Shown in pieces: positions 26,644 through 38,637 of a stretch of DNA of 64,000 nucleotides. The notes under the pieces were generated by a model, which saw only the letters and a list, made by a program, of their open reading frames with translations, was not told the DNA's origin and did no database searches. Location of the stretch: the NCBI GenBank assembly GCA_900317375.1, contig ONGJ01000029.1:1-64000 (forward strand), read 5' to 3'. This stretch comes from an uncultured Eubacteriales bacterium (GTDB lineage: Bacteria; Bacillota; Clostridia; Oscillospirales; Oscillospiraceae). The position numbers and the translations under genes are program-made. Every line of letters begins with the position of its first letter. Within the stretch, counting starts at the first letter, position 1.

Positions 26644-27615
26644 TTATGCTTCTGTCTCAGCACCCCGGTACTGTGCCTTGCTCACGCCGAGGATCAATCT
26701 GCCGATGTTTTGGAACAGCGCCAGCAGGATGCCGATCCCCGTGCCTTTGCCGAAAGCTTTCGAAAGCTTGATGCTCTCCATAAACCGGAAAACGAAGTAT
26801 CCGATGCTGCAGGCCCCGGTAAGCAGCACCGACCAGTTGGCTTGCCCGGCGAGCTTTCCGATCACACCGCCAGCGACCGGCAAAAGCAAGGCGAGAATGC
26901 CAATCCAGCCCTTCCAGCAGAGGTCATATTCCTGATAGGTGCTCAAAAACGGGATCAGACTGTGCCAGCCCGGTTTCCCGGCCTTGCGGAAGAGACACCA
27001 TCTGCCGATTACGAGAAACAGCAACATGACAAGGATGCCGATCAGGATCTGCAGTGTGTACGAGTGGGCGACCTCGCTGGGGAGAGGCAGCCCGTTGTAA
27101 TTGTCGGAGAGGATAGTGCCGACCTTGTCCTCAAAATCCTTCCCGGAGGTAAACGCGCCGACCTTGATAAAGCCAACCTTGCCGTCCTTTGCAATGAAGA
27201 CGGTGGTCGGAAAGGCGCTGACCTTGAGAAAGCCCAGCGCGTCCCCGGCCAGGCCCATCGGAAAGCTGAGCCCGTGAGAGGCCTTATAGTCGGCGATCAT
27301 CTCCATGGTATCCGATGGGTCGCCGGAGACCGACAGGATGACCATCCGGTCGCTGTGCGCCTGATAACTTTTCTCCATCTCCGGAAACTCCATCTCGCAT
27401 GGCCCGCACCAACTGGCAAAGACATTGAGGACGACCAGGTCCTTCTCCTTCAGAAGCTCGGAGAGTGTGGCGGTTGTGCCGTCGGTCAGGGAAACCGTAA
27501 AGTCCGGAAAAGCCTGACCGGGTTCGATGCCGAGCCCGCTGGAATCCGCATAAGCGGTTCCCATCAGCGCTGTCAGCATCAGTACGGCCAGCAGAATTCC
27601 GATTATTCTTTTCAT
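26644..27615 (-). CDS. TlpA-like thiol-disulfide oxidoreductase fused to a membrane domain
   Basis: A 323-residue protein. A signal sequence (residues 1-23) is followed by an outward-facing thioredoxin fold of the TlpA/ResA type with the redox motif W69-C-G-P-C73 and the cis-proline region SAFPTTVFI. From about residue 187 three or four membrane helices follow, beginning after YTLQILIGILVMLLFLVI and containing KAGKPGWHSLIPFLSTYQEY, which resembles the DUF5684 membrane domain. The fusion anchors the thioredoxin outside the membrane. Function is probably reduction or oxidation of exported cysteine proteins; the membrane domain's role is unknown. It is a single gene, not next to cytochrome genes. 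Confidence 0.82.
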   Translation of the reverse strand: MKRIIGILLAVLMLTALMGTAYADSSGLGIEPGQAFPDFTVSLTDGTTATLSELLKEKDLVVLNVFASWCGPCEMEFPEMEKSYQAHSDRMVILSVSGDPSDTMEMIADYKASHGLSFPMGLAGDALGFLKVSAFPTTVFIAKDGKVGFIKVGAFTSGKDFEDKVGTILSDNYNGLPLPSEVAHSYTLQILIGILVMLLFLVIGRWCLFRKAGKPGWHSLIPFLSTYQEYDLCWKGWIGILALLLPVAGGVIGKLAGQANWSVLLTGACSIGYFVFRFMESIKLSKAFGKGTGIGILLALFQNIGRLILGVSKAQYRGAETEA

Positions 27616-27808
27616 ACTTGATCAGTCCTTTCGTTTGTTGTTATCCTTTGACAGATTGAGTATAGCACCCGGCCTGTCACAGAATCATCACACGCCGGGG
27701 TCACAAAGCTGCCCTCAGGCATTTTCCATGCGTATCATATACCATACCACGCCAAACACGGCAAAACAAGCACAAAACGCGGCGCCGCGTGCTTTTCTGC
27801 CGCCGCTC

Positions 27809-27838
27809 TTGCGAAAATGGGTGCTGCCGTGATACAAT
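27809..27838 (+). promoter_or_regulatory. Promoter of traX-type gene
   Basis: TTGCGA (27809-27814), 18-bp spacer, TACAAT (27833-27838). The predicted transcript start lies downstream of the in-frame ATG at 27817, so translation should begin at 27871. Confidence 0.55.
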
Positions 27839-27870
27839 ACTTTCATTCTGACCCGGGACGATCCGCTGCC

Positions 27871-28542
27871 ATGAACAGAAATCAGCTGAAATACATCGCC
27901 GTCTTTGCTATGCTCATCGACCATATCGCCTGGGCTTTTGTCCCGGTGGCGAGCCCGGCCGGGCAGGCCATGCACTTTGTCGGCAGACTGACCGACCCCA
28001 TGATGGCCTTTTTTGTGGCGGAGGGCTATCTTCATACCCGCAGCATACGGAAATACGTGCTCCGTCTTTTCCTGTTCGCGCTGATCTCGCAGCCGCCCTT
28101 CTCTCTCTACCTGAGCGGCACCTGGTTTTCCCTGCCCCTGAACGTGATGTTCACGCTGCTTCTCGGTCTCCTTGCCATCTGGCTCTGGGACCGGGGCGGC
28201 CTGCCGCAGGGCCTCAGGCTCCTTGCGGTTCTCGTCCTGTGCATCCTTGCCATCCCGGGGGACTGGTCCTTCATGAACGTGCTCTGGCCGTTCTGTTTTT
28301 TCCTTTTCAGGCAGGATGAACAGAAAAAATGGCTGAGCTATCTGGTTCTCGCGCTGCTTTATATCGGGTATTGCTTTGTTCAGATGGGACCGCAGGCCGC
28401 CTTCAATTTCGGCCTGCTGTGTGCCCCTCTTCTGCTGCGCTGCTGCAGCGGAGAGCCGGGCAGCAGGGCGCCCTTTCACAAATGGTTTTTCTACCTTTTC
28501 TATCCCTGCCATCTGCTTCTGCTCTGGCTGCTGAAGCTGTAG
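27871..28542 (+). CDS. TraX family membrane protein
   Basis: A 223-residue protein with about seven hydrophobic helices. The family start is clear: MNRNQLKYIAVFAMLIDHIAWAF, then FVGRLTDPMMAFFVAEGYLHTRS. TraX was first known for N-acetylating F pilin, and chromosomal copies in Firmicutes are probably acyltransferases of unknown target. It stands alone with no conjugation genes nearby. The ribosome binding site is weak (GGGAC), and the chosen ATG is set by the promoter and by family alignment. Confidence 0.88.
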   Translation: MNRNQLKYIAVFAMLIDHIAWAFVPVASPAGQAMHFVGRLTDPMMAFFVAEGYLHTRSIRKYVLRLFLFALISQPPFSLYLSGTWFSLPLNVMFTLLLGLLAIWLWDRGGLPQGLRLLAVLVLCILAIPGDWSFMNVLWPFCFFLFRQDEQKKWLSYLVLALLYIGYCFVQMGPQAAFNFGLLCAPLLLRCCSGEPGSRAPFHKWFFYLFYPCHLLLLWLLKL

Positions 28543-28925
28543 GAAAAACTCAGCAATGACCATCCATGCACTTGACATCATACAGCGGCAAATCAAAACG
28601 CCTGTGTCACGAGACCGACGCCCGGCAGATCCGCTGTCTTTTCCGGGATAAGTACAGCATGCTGAACAAGCCCTGAACCGACTGCCGCCGAGGGAGCGCG
28701 GACGGGGTTTACGGATGACAGAGAAAGGAATGGAAATGCTTACAAGGATAAAAGAAGAGTTTTCAGATCTGGATTCCCTCCTGAAAGCGGCGGACCAGAG
28801 AATGTATGAGCAAAAGAACAGGTATTATCAATCTACCGGGAAACAAAGACGGGTAAGATAAAAGCGCAAGATATTCCGGAAGAATGTTTCTGCCTGTGCT
28901 GTACTGTTCCGGAGTATAAAGCTGA
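28543..28925. other. Intergenic region with gene remnant
   Basis: Apart from the GGDEF-tail remnant at 28715-28861, this stretch shows no gene, RNA or repeat that I can support. Confidence 0.5.
28715..28861 (+). pseudogene. Remnant of a GGDEF-domain C-terminus
   Basis: A 48-residue frame ending with DSLLKAADQRMYEQKNRYYQ, which matches the last helix of diguanylate cyclase domains (LKxADxxMYxxK). There is no GGDEF motif or room for one: upstream frames to 28543 are interrupted by stops. It therefore looks like the surviving tail of a deleted cyclase gene. An intact diguanylate cyclase lies at 32659. Confidence 0.5.
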
Positions 28926-28963
28926 AAAACAGGAAGTCGGGGTTTACACCGGATTCCTGTTTT
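28926..28963. terminator. Bidirectional hairpin terminator
   Basis: AAAACAGGAA (28926-28935) pairs with TTCCTGTTTT (28954-28963), with A/T runs on both outer sides. It lies between the GGDEF remnant and the convergent kinase-like gene ending at 29002. Confidence 0.75.
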
Positions 28964-29001
28964 GCGGCTCTGCCAATCAGGCAAAGTGTCCTTGTTTTCT
29001 T

Positions 29002-29880
29002 TCAATGCTGCAGGATCTCATGCAGATCATCCAGACCTTTCCGGATGATCAGTTCCCGAAGGACGGGGTCGCTGCCTCTTCTCGCAAAATCGAGAATCCG
29101 AAGAATACCCAGAATCTGGATCTTTCTGTCCGCTTCCGCCTTCTCTTGCCCGGACAGGTCCGGGTCCGGACGCAAGAGCGCCAGCGAGCGCTCCCAGATA
29201 TACGCCGCATCTTCAACGGAGATCCCCAGATGGACGGTTGCCGCTTCCGGGTTCATCCGCGGAAAAATCCGGTAAGAGTTGGACATCGTGGCCAGGTCAA
29301 AAACGGGATCCCCGAAGCTGAGGGTGTCCATATCGATCAGCATCGGTTCTCCGCGGCAGATAATGATGTTTTTCATGTGAAAGTCTCCATGGAGAAGCTT
29401 TCTCGAATCGGGAACCTCCAGTACGGTATCCCGGATCTCTTCTGCGGCATCTGCCCCGATGAGATCCGCCACATTGCCGATCCATTTCAGATGGTCCGCT
29501 TTCATATCGGCCAGATCGTCGGTGCTGACATCGATGGCATGGATGACCTTCAGCAGCTCTGTGCTCATCTCGATGAACCGTTCAAGATGATCCCGGCTGC
29601 TGTTGATGTATTTCTCCGTTGACTCGGCGTCCAACAGTTCATAGACCGCGCCGTAAAGGTTCCCGACCTTCACGATGTCGAACGAGATGGCTGTGGGCAC
29701 CCCGAGGATCAGGGCTCTTCGGGCCCTGTTTTTTTCGGCCTTGATCCTCTCGAGCGGAACGTCCTCTCTGTACACTTTTACGACCTCGTCCGGGGCAATC
29801 TTGTATACGATGCCGTGTGCGCCTCTTCCTACGATCTCGCAGCCGTCAACACGGATTTGTCTGAATTCTTCTCTGCTCAT
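29002..29880 (-). CDS. Aminoglycoside phosphotransferase-like kinase
   Basis: A 292-residue protein of the APH/choline-kinase fold. It has a glycine-rich loop (IVGRGAHGIVYKI), a lysine strand (VVKVYRED), the catalytic loop LLHGDFHMKNIII and the metal-binding MLIDMDTLSFGDP. All key kinase residues are present. Small-molecule or protein substrate is unknown; members range from antibiotic kinases to metabolic kinases, and nothing adjacent points to resistance. The ATG at 29880 follows GGGAGGTGG at about 13 bp; a longer frame from 29907 lacks a site. Confidence 0.85.
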   Translation of the reverse strand: MSREEFRQIRVDGCEIVGRGAHGIVYKIAPDEVVKVYREDVPLERIKAEKNRARRALILGVPTAISFDIVKVGNLYGAVYELLDAESTEKYINSSRDHLERFIEMSTELLKVIHAIDVSTDDLADMKADHLKWIGNVADLIGADAAEEIRDTVLEVPDSRKLLHGDFHMKNIIICRGEPMLIDMDTLSFGDPVFDLATMSNSYRIFPRMNPEAATVHLGISVEDAAYIWERSLALLRPDPDLSGQEKAEADRKIQILGILRILDFARRGSDPVLRELIIRKGLDDLHEILQH

Positions 29881-30046
29881 TTTGTTGCGCGCTCCACCTC
29901 CCGGCATGAAAGCCGTGCATACCGGCCGCTGTCACAGTTTTCCCTGCCGAATGCCTTCTTCTTTCCACATGGATCCGAATGTGCCCATATGCTTTTGCCC
30001 AACGCTGTCGTGAGCTGTCCCGCTGTGTGTGCCCGGCAGGGGGCGT

Positions 30047-32395
30047 TCACGCCGCGATATCCAATGGAAGCTCGACCATGCTGACGCCGTCCGGATAAAG
30101 CATCTCAAATTCATCCCGCTCCGAGACGGTGTAGAAGCCGTTGGCGTCGCATTTTGCCTTGAAGGCTGCCGCAGCCTCAGGGTCTCCGTAGTCTCGCTCC
30201 GTGTCATCGCAGAGCAGCATATACGCCCTGCCGCCGTACCGCTCGTTCTGCAGCGTATAGGTCGCCATCGAGAAGTCACCGGTAGAATTGCCGAAGGCGA
30301 GCACGGGAACCTTTCCGATTTCCCGCTGAATCGCGGTTACCTTATTGGTCTTCTGATCCTTCAGAAACAGTCTGCCGGCAATCTTCAGATCATCATCGGG
30401 CGTCAGCTCATAGAACATGCTGTTCTCGTTCTTGTCTCCGGATGCCACGTACAGAAGATCCGTGCCGATGACATGATCTGACGGGATGTATTCATCGAGA
30501 ACGCCTTCTGTCATGACCCGCACAGCATCGCGGTAAGTGGCACTGACGATATACACGGTGTAATCATTCTCGTACAGGTATTTCACCAGGGCCACCATGG
30601 GCTGGAAATAGGCATCCGCATAGGTCATGCCCTCGAAGCCCCAGGCCGGCAGCTCCTTAAAGCTGCGGACGACATCTGCGTATGCCTCCGGTGTCAGTCC
30701 TTCATACAGCTTCGGCCCCAGCTCCCGTTCCAGCGCGTCGAAATTGTCAATGGGGATTCCGCTCAGCACCTTGTCTTCCCACATTTCTGCAAAGGCCTGC
30801 AGATATGCCGGCGCCTCATAGCTGTCGTCATACAAGGCCCGCTGGATGAACAGCCAGTCGTTAAAGTAGGTCGGGAAGCGTTCTCCGTACAGGGTGCCGT
30901 CCATATCGAACACGGCAATCCTGTCTGCCTTCGGGATGAAACCGTCCGAGTTCTCGTCCACCGATTTGGAAACAAACTCCACGATGGACTGCATGGCGGG
31001 AGAGGTCGGCGCCCAGTAAGCAATCTTTTCCGCTGCATCATTTTTCGCGGCCTCGCTGAAGGGAATGATATTGTCCCGGGACTCCGCCGGTTCCTGCTGC
31101 GCGTATTTTTCCGCCAGTTCATCATATTCTGCAAGGGTGCGGTCGAACATGGCAAAAAGATCGGCTTCCGAGATCAGCCCGTCCGCATTGGTCTCAACGC
31201 CCTCGAAGCGAAGATCGTACCGCATGGGCGGGTTGTCCGGCGTCAGCACGTCTGCATTGCGGATCTGCTCTGCGCTGCGATAGACCAGGCTGACCCGATA
31301 CCACGCCTGCCCTGCCTCGTCGCGCCAGCGCTCGAACAGAAGCTTCACGCCGATGGGCGTCCTTGTCTCGATGCTCTCCGGCAGGGAATAGGGCTCCACG
31401 CCCAGGGCGGCGAGCGTACCCACGACCGTGACGTCGTGTGCGCAGAAGAAGCTGAACTTCCGGGTTTCGTTTTTCAGCTCGCTCTCCAGCTCCTGAATCA
31501 GCGGGTGCGTGATATTCACCGCCACCAGCGGCGCACCGTGTTTCAGCACCTGGTATTCGGTCAGGAACCCGGCGATCTTTGCCCAGTCCGCTTGTGTCAG
31601 GTCATGGCCGAAAGCGGCCTTGGCCGCGTCCGGTTCTTCATAGTACTGCAAAACCAGTGCGTCGGCCACCTGACTTGCCGTTTTGACGGCCCCTGTCAGA
31701 TCCGGTTCACCGTCTGCCTTCATCGCATAGCCGGTTCCGTCGGTCAGCAGGTCGCCGTATTTGCCGCTCTGATAGATTTCACTGTCCTGCATGTCGACGG
31801 TGTCCATGATCAGCCGGACGGCATCTCTTGTATCCTCCGCAAGGGCTTCAAAACCCCTGTCCCCGTGCATGGCTGCAACCTGTGCCGTGGCGTCGGCAGC
31901 ATATGCATCCGAATAGAATTTCAGATGCGGACTCATGAAGTCCTGCAGGCCGCTGCCATCGGAGGGATACTCGACCGTGACGTCTGCCAGAGGAAGCATG
32001 CCCGCCGCGAAATACCTGGCCGTAGCCCGGCAGCGCTGTTTATCCCGGGCGTTGAACCGGATCTCGCCCTCCCCGGGAATGCTGTTTTCCGGGATCAGAC
32101 CTTCCTGATCCAGCCACTTCCGGAAGTACTGGCCCATGTTCGTCTCCTCGATGCCGCCCTTGATGGTCAGCTCGCTGGATTTTGCCGTCCACGGGGTCCA
32201 GGTATGGGGTGTCAGCTCCTGCGGGACGGACCCGTTGCTGGACAGGGGTGCCCGCAGATTGTGCCGGCTGAGTATGACGACCTGTTCGAGCGTATAGTTG
32301 TCTGCAGGCTTCGCCTGCTCCTCTGCGCCGGCAAAGACCGCTGCACCGGTCAGCAGCAGGGCTGCCGCAAGCAGCACCGAAAAGATTCTTTTCAT
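30047..32395 (-). CDS. Exported histidine-acid-phosphatase and HAD-phosphatase fusion
   Basis: A 782-residue secreted protein with signal peptide MKRIFSVLLAAALLLTGAAVFA. The first half is a histidine acid phosphatase (phytase/glucose-1-phosphatase type): catalytic SRHNLRAPLS, in which the usual RHG is RHN, and the proton donor FCAHDVTVVG. Two EF-hand-like loops follow (ETNADGLISEADL and DENSDGFIPKAD). The second half is a HAD phosphatase starting with the nucleophile motif VFDMDGTLYG and ending with a FGNSTGDFSMA motif IV. Two unrelated phosphomonoesterases in one chain suggests processive phosphate scavenging, which is inference. Single gene with its own promoter; no frameshift between the halves. 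Confidence 0.88.
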   Translation of the reverse strand: MKRIFSVLLAAALLLTGAAVFAGAEEQAKPADNYTLEQVVILSRHNLRAPLSSNGSVPQELTPHTWTPWTAKSSELTIKGGIEETNMGQYFRKWLDQEGLIPENSIPGEGEIRFNARDKQRCRATARYFAAGMLPLADVTVEYPSDGSGLQDFMSPHLKFYSDAYAADATAQVAAMHGDRGFEALAEDTRDAVRLIMDTVDMQDSEIYQSGKYGDLLTDGTGYAMKADGEPDLTGAVKTASQVADALVLQYYEEPDAAKAAFGHDLTQADWAKIAGFLTEYQVLKHGAPLVAVNITHPLIQELESELKNETRKFSFFCAHDVTVVGTLAALGVEPYSLPESIETRTPIGVKLLFERWRDEAGQAWYRVSLVYRSAEQIRNADVLTPDNPPMRYDLRFEGVETNADGLISEADLFAMFDRTLAEYDELAEKYAQQEPAESRDNIIPFSEAAKNDAAEKIAYWAPTSPAMQSIVEFVSKSVDENSDGFIPKADRIAVFDMDGTLYGERFPTYFNDWLFIQRALYDDSYEAPAYLQAFAEMWEDKVLSGIPIDNFDALERELGPKLYEGLTPEAYADVVRSFKELPAWGFEGMTYADAYFQPMVALVKYLYENDYTVYIVSATYRDAVRVMTEGVLDEYIPSDHVIGTDLLYVASGDKNENSMFYELTPDDDLKIAGRLFLKDQKTNKVTAIQREIGKVPVLAFGNSTGDFSMATYTLQNERYGGRAYMLLCDDTERDYGDPEAAAAFKAKCDANGFYTVSERDEFEMLYPDGVSMVELPLDIAA

Positions 32396-32442
32396 GTTCT
32401 GTCTCCATCATCGTATTTCAATTGTTGAATTTCCGAGCCAAC

Positions 32443-32471
32443 TATATCATATAATCGCGGTTCAGACAAGT
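32443..32471 (-). promoter_or_regulatory. Promoter of the double-phosphatase gene
   Basis: Minus strand TTGTCT (plus 32466-32471), 17 bp, TATAGT (plus 32443-32448), about 40 bp before the ATG. Confidence 0.65.
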
Positions 32472-32567
32472 ATGCCTGACGTACTCCGCCTGCTGCAATG
32501 CCGCAGATACGATATCGTGCTGGCGCATGCAATTCTGCTTCAGATATCTGGTATTTCCCGCATGAAT

Positions 32568-32577
32568 ATGCTATAAT
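32568..32577 (+). promoter_or_regulatory. Extended -10 promoter of the diguanylate cyclase gene
   Basis: TGC-TATAAT with TATAAT at 32572-32577; no good -35, as usual for extended -10 promoters. It lies about 80 bp before the ATG at 32659. Confidence 0.6.
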
Positions 32578-32658
32578 CAGGCACAGCGGTGTATTATTAC
32601 TCTGACAGAAGCCGGCTGACCGAACCGGAAGACGGTAGAATCCAGTGAGGAGAGCAGG

Positions 32659-34086
32659 ATGGATTGGAAGAACTTTGCGGATCGTTTTGAACCGATGACC
32701 TGTGTGCTGTCCGTTGAGAAGAAGGCGGACGGCGGGTACGGGACGGTCCGGATCGTAACCGGGAATGAAAAATATATCGACTCTCTGGCCCTTGCCGCCG
32801 GCGGTGTGGAGATGGACAGCGACAAGAAGGCGGAGTTTGTCCCGAACAGCGAGTACACCCGCTACATCCCGAAGGACCTGAACTTCGAAGACGTCTGTTA
32901 CCGCTGCGCCGTCCTGAAGCAGCCGATCCACAATGTGGTGCGCGCCAGCCGCTATCCCTTCGACATCATTGTCTTCATGGTGCCCATGGAGAGCGACGAT
33001 GAAAACCTCGGCTACTGCACCTTTACCCAGGTGCTTCTTCCAAAGGACGACGATAACCTGACGGAGCAGAGCATCTCCCAGGAAACTGCCAGGGAGGTGA
33101 TCAGCACCTGCATCAAGCTGCGCGAGGATAAACCCTTTCCCGAAATCATGCAGGAGGTGATCGAGGATATCCGCAGCATCTGCGGGGCGGATTACTGCAG
33201 TGTGCTTCTGATGGATGAAAACAGGCGCACATGCTCCTCCCTGGGCCAGTCCAAAGATCCCGGATCTCCGCTGGTGTTTGAGCCGGAGGAACTGAAAGAG
33301 GACGATTTTTACGGGATTGTGGAATCCTGGCAGGACACCATGGCCGGCAGCTTCTGCCTCATTGTCCGCGACAGGAATGACATGGCGTTCATCCGGGAAA
33401 AGAATCCCCGCTGGTATCAGACGCTGCAGAGAGCGGGCGTGGAGCGCCTGGTGCTCTACCCGCTGAACTCGCACGGGCGTTTTCTCGGCTATATCATGGC
33501 CATCAACTTTGACACCGAGGCCACCGAGCACATCCGCGAGACCCTGGAACTGACCAGCTTCTTTATCGCGTCCGAGATCGCAAACAATCAGTTTATTGAT
33601 CAGCTGAAAATGCTGAACCGAACGGATCTTCTGACCGGCGTGCTGAACCGCAACGCCATGAATGCCCGGGTTTCCGAACTCAGTGAGGCGCCCTGTGACA
33701 GCCCGTGCCGTATGGGCGTCGTATTCGCGGATATGAACGGCCTGAAGCAGGTCAACGACCTTCAGGGCCATTCGGCGGGAGACCTGATGCTGAAGAATGC
33801 GGCGATGATTCTGCAGAGCACCTTTGTCGGGGACGAGATTTACCGTGCCGGAGGCGACGAATTCATGATCCTCCTGCAGGAGACCGACCCCGAGGATATG
33901 CGGCAGAGGATTGCCGAGATCAAGAAGAAATCCGTTCTCTTTGACAATGTCAGCTTTGCCGCCGGCTGCAGTCCCCTCAACAGCCGCCGTGAGATTCGGA
34001 AAGCGCTGGCGGAGGCCGATGCCGACATGTACGGGGACAAGCAGAACTGCTATGCCCTGCATCCGGAGCTTCAGCGCCGCCGGTAA
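32659..34086 (+). CDS. Diguanylate cyclase with GAF-like sensor region
   Basis: A 475-residue soluble protein. Residues about 1-130 are a small domain I do not recognise; residues about 150-315 look like a GAF domain (EIMQEVIEDIRSICGADYCSVLL, then ERLVLYPL). The C-terminal GGDEF domain has LTGVLNRNAMN and the intact active site AGGDEF, so it should make cyclic di-GMP. No RxxD inhibitory site is found at the usual place before the motif. No membrane segment, so it senses a cytoplasmic signal. RBS GAGGAGAG; single gene closed by a hairpin. Confidence 0.9.
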   Translation: MDWKNFADRFEPMTCVLSVEKKADGGYGTVRIVTGNEKYIDSLALAAGGVEMDSDKKAEFVPNSEYTRYIPKDLNFEDVCYRCAVLKQPIHNVVRASRYPFDIIVFMVPMESDDENLGYCTFTQVLLPKDDDNLTEQSISQETAREVISTCIKLREDKPFPEIMQEVIEDIRSICGADYCSVLLMDENRRTCSSLGQSKDPGSPLVFEPEELKEDDFYGIVESWQDTMAGSFCLIVRDRNDMAFIREKNPRWYQTLQRAGVERLVLYPLNSHGRFLGYIMAINFDTEATEHIRETLELTSFFIASEIANNQFIDQLKMLNRTDLLTGVLNRNAMNARVSELSEAPCDSPCRMGVVFADMNGLKQVNDLQGHSAGDLMLKNAAMILQSTFVGDEIYRAGGDEFMILLQETDPEDMRQRIAEIKKKSVLFDNVSFAAGCSPLNSRREIRKALAEADADMYGDKQNCYALHPELQRRR

Positions 34087-34102
34087 CCCCGCCCGGAAAC
34101 AG

Positions 34103-34149
34103 AGAATCCCGCTGAAAGAGCGCTCACAGCGCTCCCTCAGCGGGATTCT
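34103..34149. terminator. Long hairpin between convergent genes
   Basis: AGAATCCCGCTGA (34103-34115) pairs perfectly with TCAGCGGGATTCT (34137-34149), and an inner GAGCGCT/AGCGCTC stem extends it. T-runs are weak on both sides. Confidence 0.65.
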
Positions 34150-34174
34150 CCACATGGGTCCGGTCTGCAGTCAG

Positions 34175-34960
34175 TCAGAAGCTGAAGCCAGCCTCAAACG
34201 CTGCCGTAACGGCATCGCCGTATTCTCTCTTGGCGGTCGGGTAAGAGATCCAGAAAGTCTTCAGTCCGCTGTCGGTCGTACTCTCTTTGGAATAGAAAAT
34301 CTCTTCCCCGTTGTTGTTGTAGCCGCTCTGGACAAACCAGTTTTTGCCCTCGTTGAAATACGTTACATCCGGGTTGCTTTTTGCAATCTGATAGTCCGTC
34401 TCATACGCACCCTCCGGAATATAGCCCGGTGCGATCTCATAAACCACGATCCGGATTTCATGCTCCGGATGCCAGAATGTGTATTGATATCCGATATTCG
34501 GGCTTTCATCCAGTTGGATAAAGCCCTCCGGGACAAGAAACTCCGATCCCATCACGCCGGTAAACCGTTCGCCGGCAGCGCCCTGATTTGCAGCGGGGGT
34601 CTGCACCGGTGCGCTTGATGCCGCCGGGGCAGGCTGTACGGTCACCTGTGTATCCGGTGTAACCGCCGGAGCAGGCGGAGCTGACACGGGCGCGGCGGTC
34701 TGAGATGCCGGAGCAGGCGGAGCTGACACGGGCGCAGCGGTCTGAGCGGCCGGAACAGGTGTTTCCTGGGGAGCGGCGGGCTGCTGCTCGTCTGCGATCG
34801 CCGCTTCCGGCGAAGCGGCAGGCTCAGCCGCACCGGCGGGGGCGGGGGCCGCGGTCGGCGCTGCGGTCACTTCCGCGCTGCCGCTTCTGCCGCATCCGAC
34901 CAGCATCGTCATTGACAGTGCCAGCGCGATCAATATGGTATGAATCCGATTGTTCTTCAT
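34175..34960 (-). CDS. Lipoprotein with Pro/Ala-rich linker and unknown C-terminal domain
   Basis: A 261-residue lipoprotein: signal peptide with the lipobox MLVGC (Cys at about 23), then roughly 110 residues rich in Ala, Pro, Thr and Gln including two identical 14-residue repeats (PVSAPPAPA core). The last 130 residues form a compact domain (GSEFLVPEGFIQLDESPNIG onward) of unknown function. The linker would hold that domain away from the membrane through the cell wall. RBS AGGAA; single gene. Confidence 0.8.
   Translation of the reverse strand: MKNNRIHTILIALALSMTMLVGCGRSGSAEVTAAPTAAPAPAGAAEPAASPEAAIADEQQPAAPQETPVPAAQTAAPVSAPPAPASQTAAPVSAPPAPAVTPDTQVTVQPAPAASSAPVQTPAANQGAAGERFTGVMGSEFLVPEGFIQLDESPNIGYQYTFWHPEHEIRIVVYEIAPGYIPEGAYETDYQIAKSNPDVTYFNEGKNWFVQSGYNNNGEEIFYSKESTTDSGLKTFWISYPTAKREYGDAVTAAFEAGFSF
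34665..34748. repeat. Tandem 42-bp coding repeat
   Basis: Two nearly identical 42-bp units (34665-34706 and 34707-34748) within the lipoprotein linker. The unit is a multiple of three, so copy number can change without a frameshift. Confidence 0.85.
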
Positions 34961-35179
34961 TTCCTGTTTACAGTCTCCTTACAGAATTATCGCACGGCTG
35001 CATCCCGCTGCCGTGCAGGGCAGAATTATAGCACGCGGAATTGATGAAAGCAAGGCATAGAAAAACAATATGCCTGCTGACCAGAAAACGTGCCCCGAAG
35101 AGGGAAAGATAAAAACATGGCATGTGAAAGAAAAGTAACCTTCGTCGATAAAGACTGCTCCGACACGGGGGGTGAGGCG

Positions 35180-35566
35180 ATGACATTCAGGCATACGAAC
35201 CGGCCGGGTTTTCTGCTCGGGCTGATTGATTTTTGCACTGCGGGGCTTTTCTTCCTGATCTACATGCCATTCGGCGGCCTGCAGGATGAGATCGAGACCG
35301 TCCTCGGTCATCCGGTGATGCCCTACTGGAAGGCATATGTCCTGGGGATACCGACCGCATTCGTCTATACGCTTGTGTGGATGGCCCGAATAGCGGAGGA
35401 ACTGAAGGAAAAGGCGGAAGAACTCGGGATTGAGGGACCGCACACATCCTGGCGGCATATGTTCGGCTGGAATACGGCTGGGCTCCTGCTGTTCGGCCCG
35501 GCCGTTGCAACACATCGCTTCTTCAGGACACTGAACAGAATAGAACGGAAGCTGAACACACTCTGA
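35180..35566 (+). CDS. DUF4234-like small membrane protein
   Basis: A 128-residue protein with two or three hydrophobic segments ([41 protein letters not shown]), resembling DUF4234 proteins. The ATG at 35180 follows the G-rich site GGGGGGTGAGG; an ATG at 35117 is in frame but its extra residues look non-conserved and charged. Function unknown. A perfect inverted repeat follows the gene. Confidence 0.7.
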   Translation: MTFRHTNRPGFLLGLIDFCTAGLFFLIYMPFGGLQDEIETVLGHPVMPYWKAYVLGIPTAFVYTLVWMARIAEELKEKAEELGIEGPHTSWRHMFGWNTAGLLLFGPAVATHRFFRTLNRIERKLNTL

Positions 35567-35591
35567 TTCCCGACGGATTCGGCTGCTGTTC

Positions 35592-35626
35592 CCGGCTGAT
35601 CGGGAATCCGATTCCCGATCAGCCGG
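35592..35626. repeat. Perfect 16-bp inverted repeat
   Basis: CCGGCTGATCGGGAAT and its exact complement around a 3-base loop. There is no T-run, so it may be a weak terminator or an RNA-stabilising hairpin after the DUF4234-like gene. Confidence 0.75.
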
Positions 35627-35722
35627 AGCGGCAGTGTGAGAAGGTTGGGCAGCAGATGCTCGATATACAAGGCAGAAAGCTGGCGGGAAAAATCCGACAG
35701 CTTTTTGTTTGCAGTCTTTTTC

Positions 35723-35751
35723 TTGAACTTTGCCGTGAAAAAGCGTATAAT
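35723..35751 (+). promoter_or_regulatory. Promoter of the uvrA-led gene run
   Basis: TTGAAC (35723-35728), 17-bp spacer, perfect TATAAT (35746-35751), 39 bp before the uvrA start. No LexA-type box that I can recognise overlaps it. Confidence 0.8.
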
Positions 35752-35790
35752 GCATCAGTTAAACAATTCACTGTAAAGGATCCGTGGTGT

Positions 35791-38614
<2,824 letters not shown>

Positions 38615-38637
<23 letters not shown>

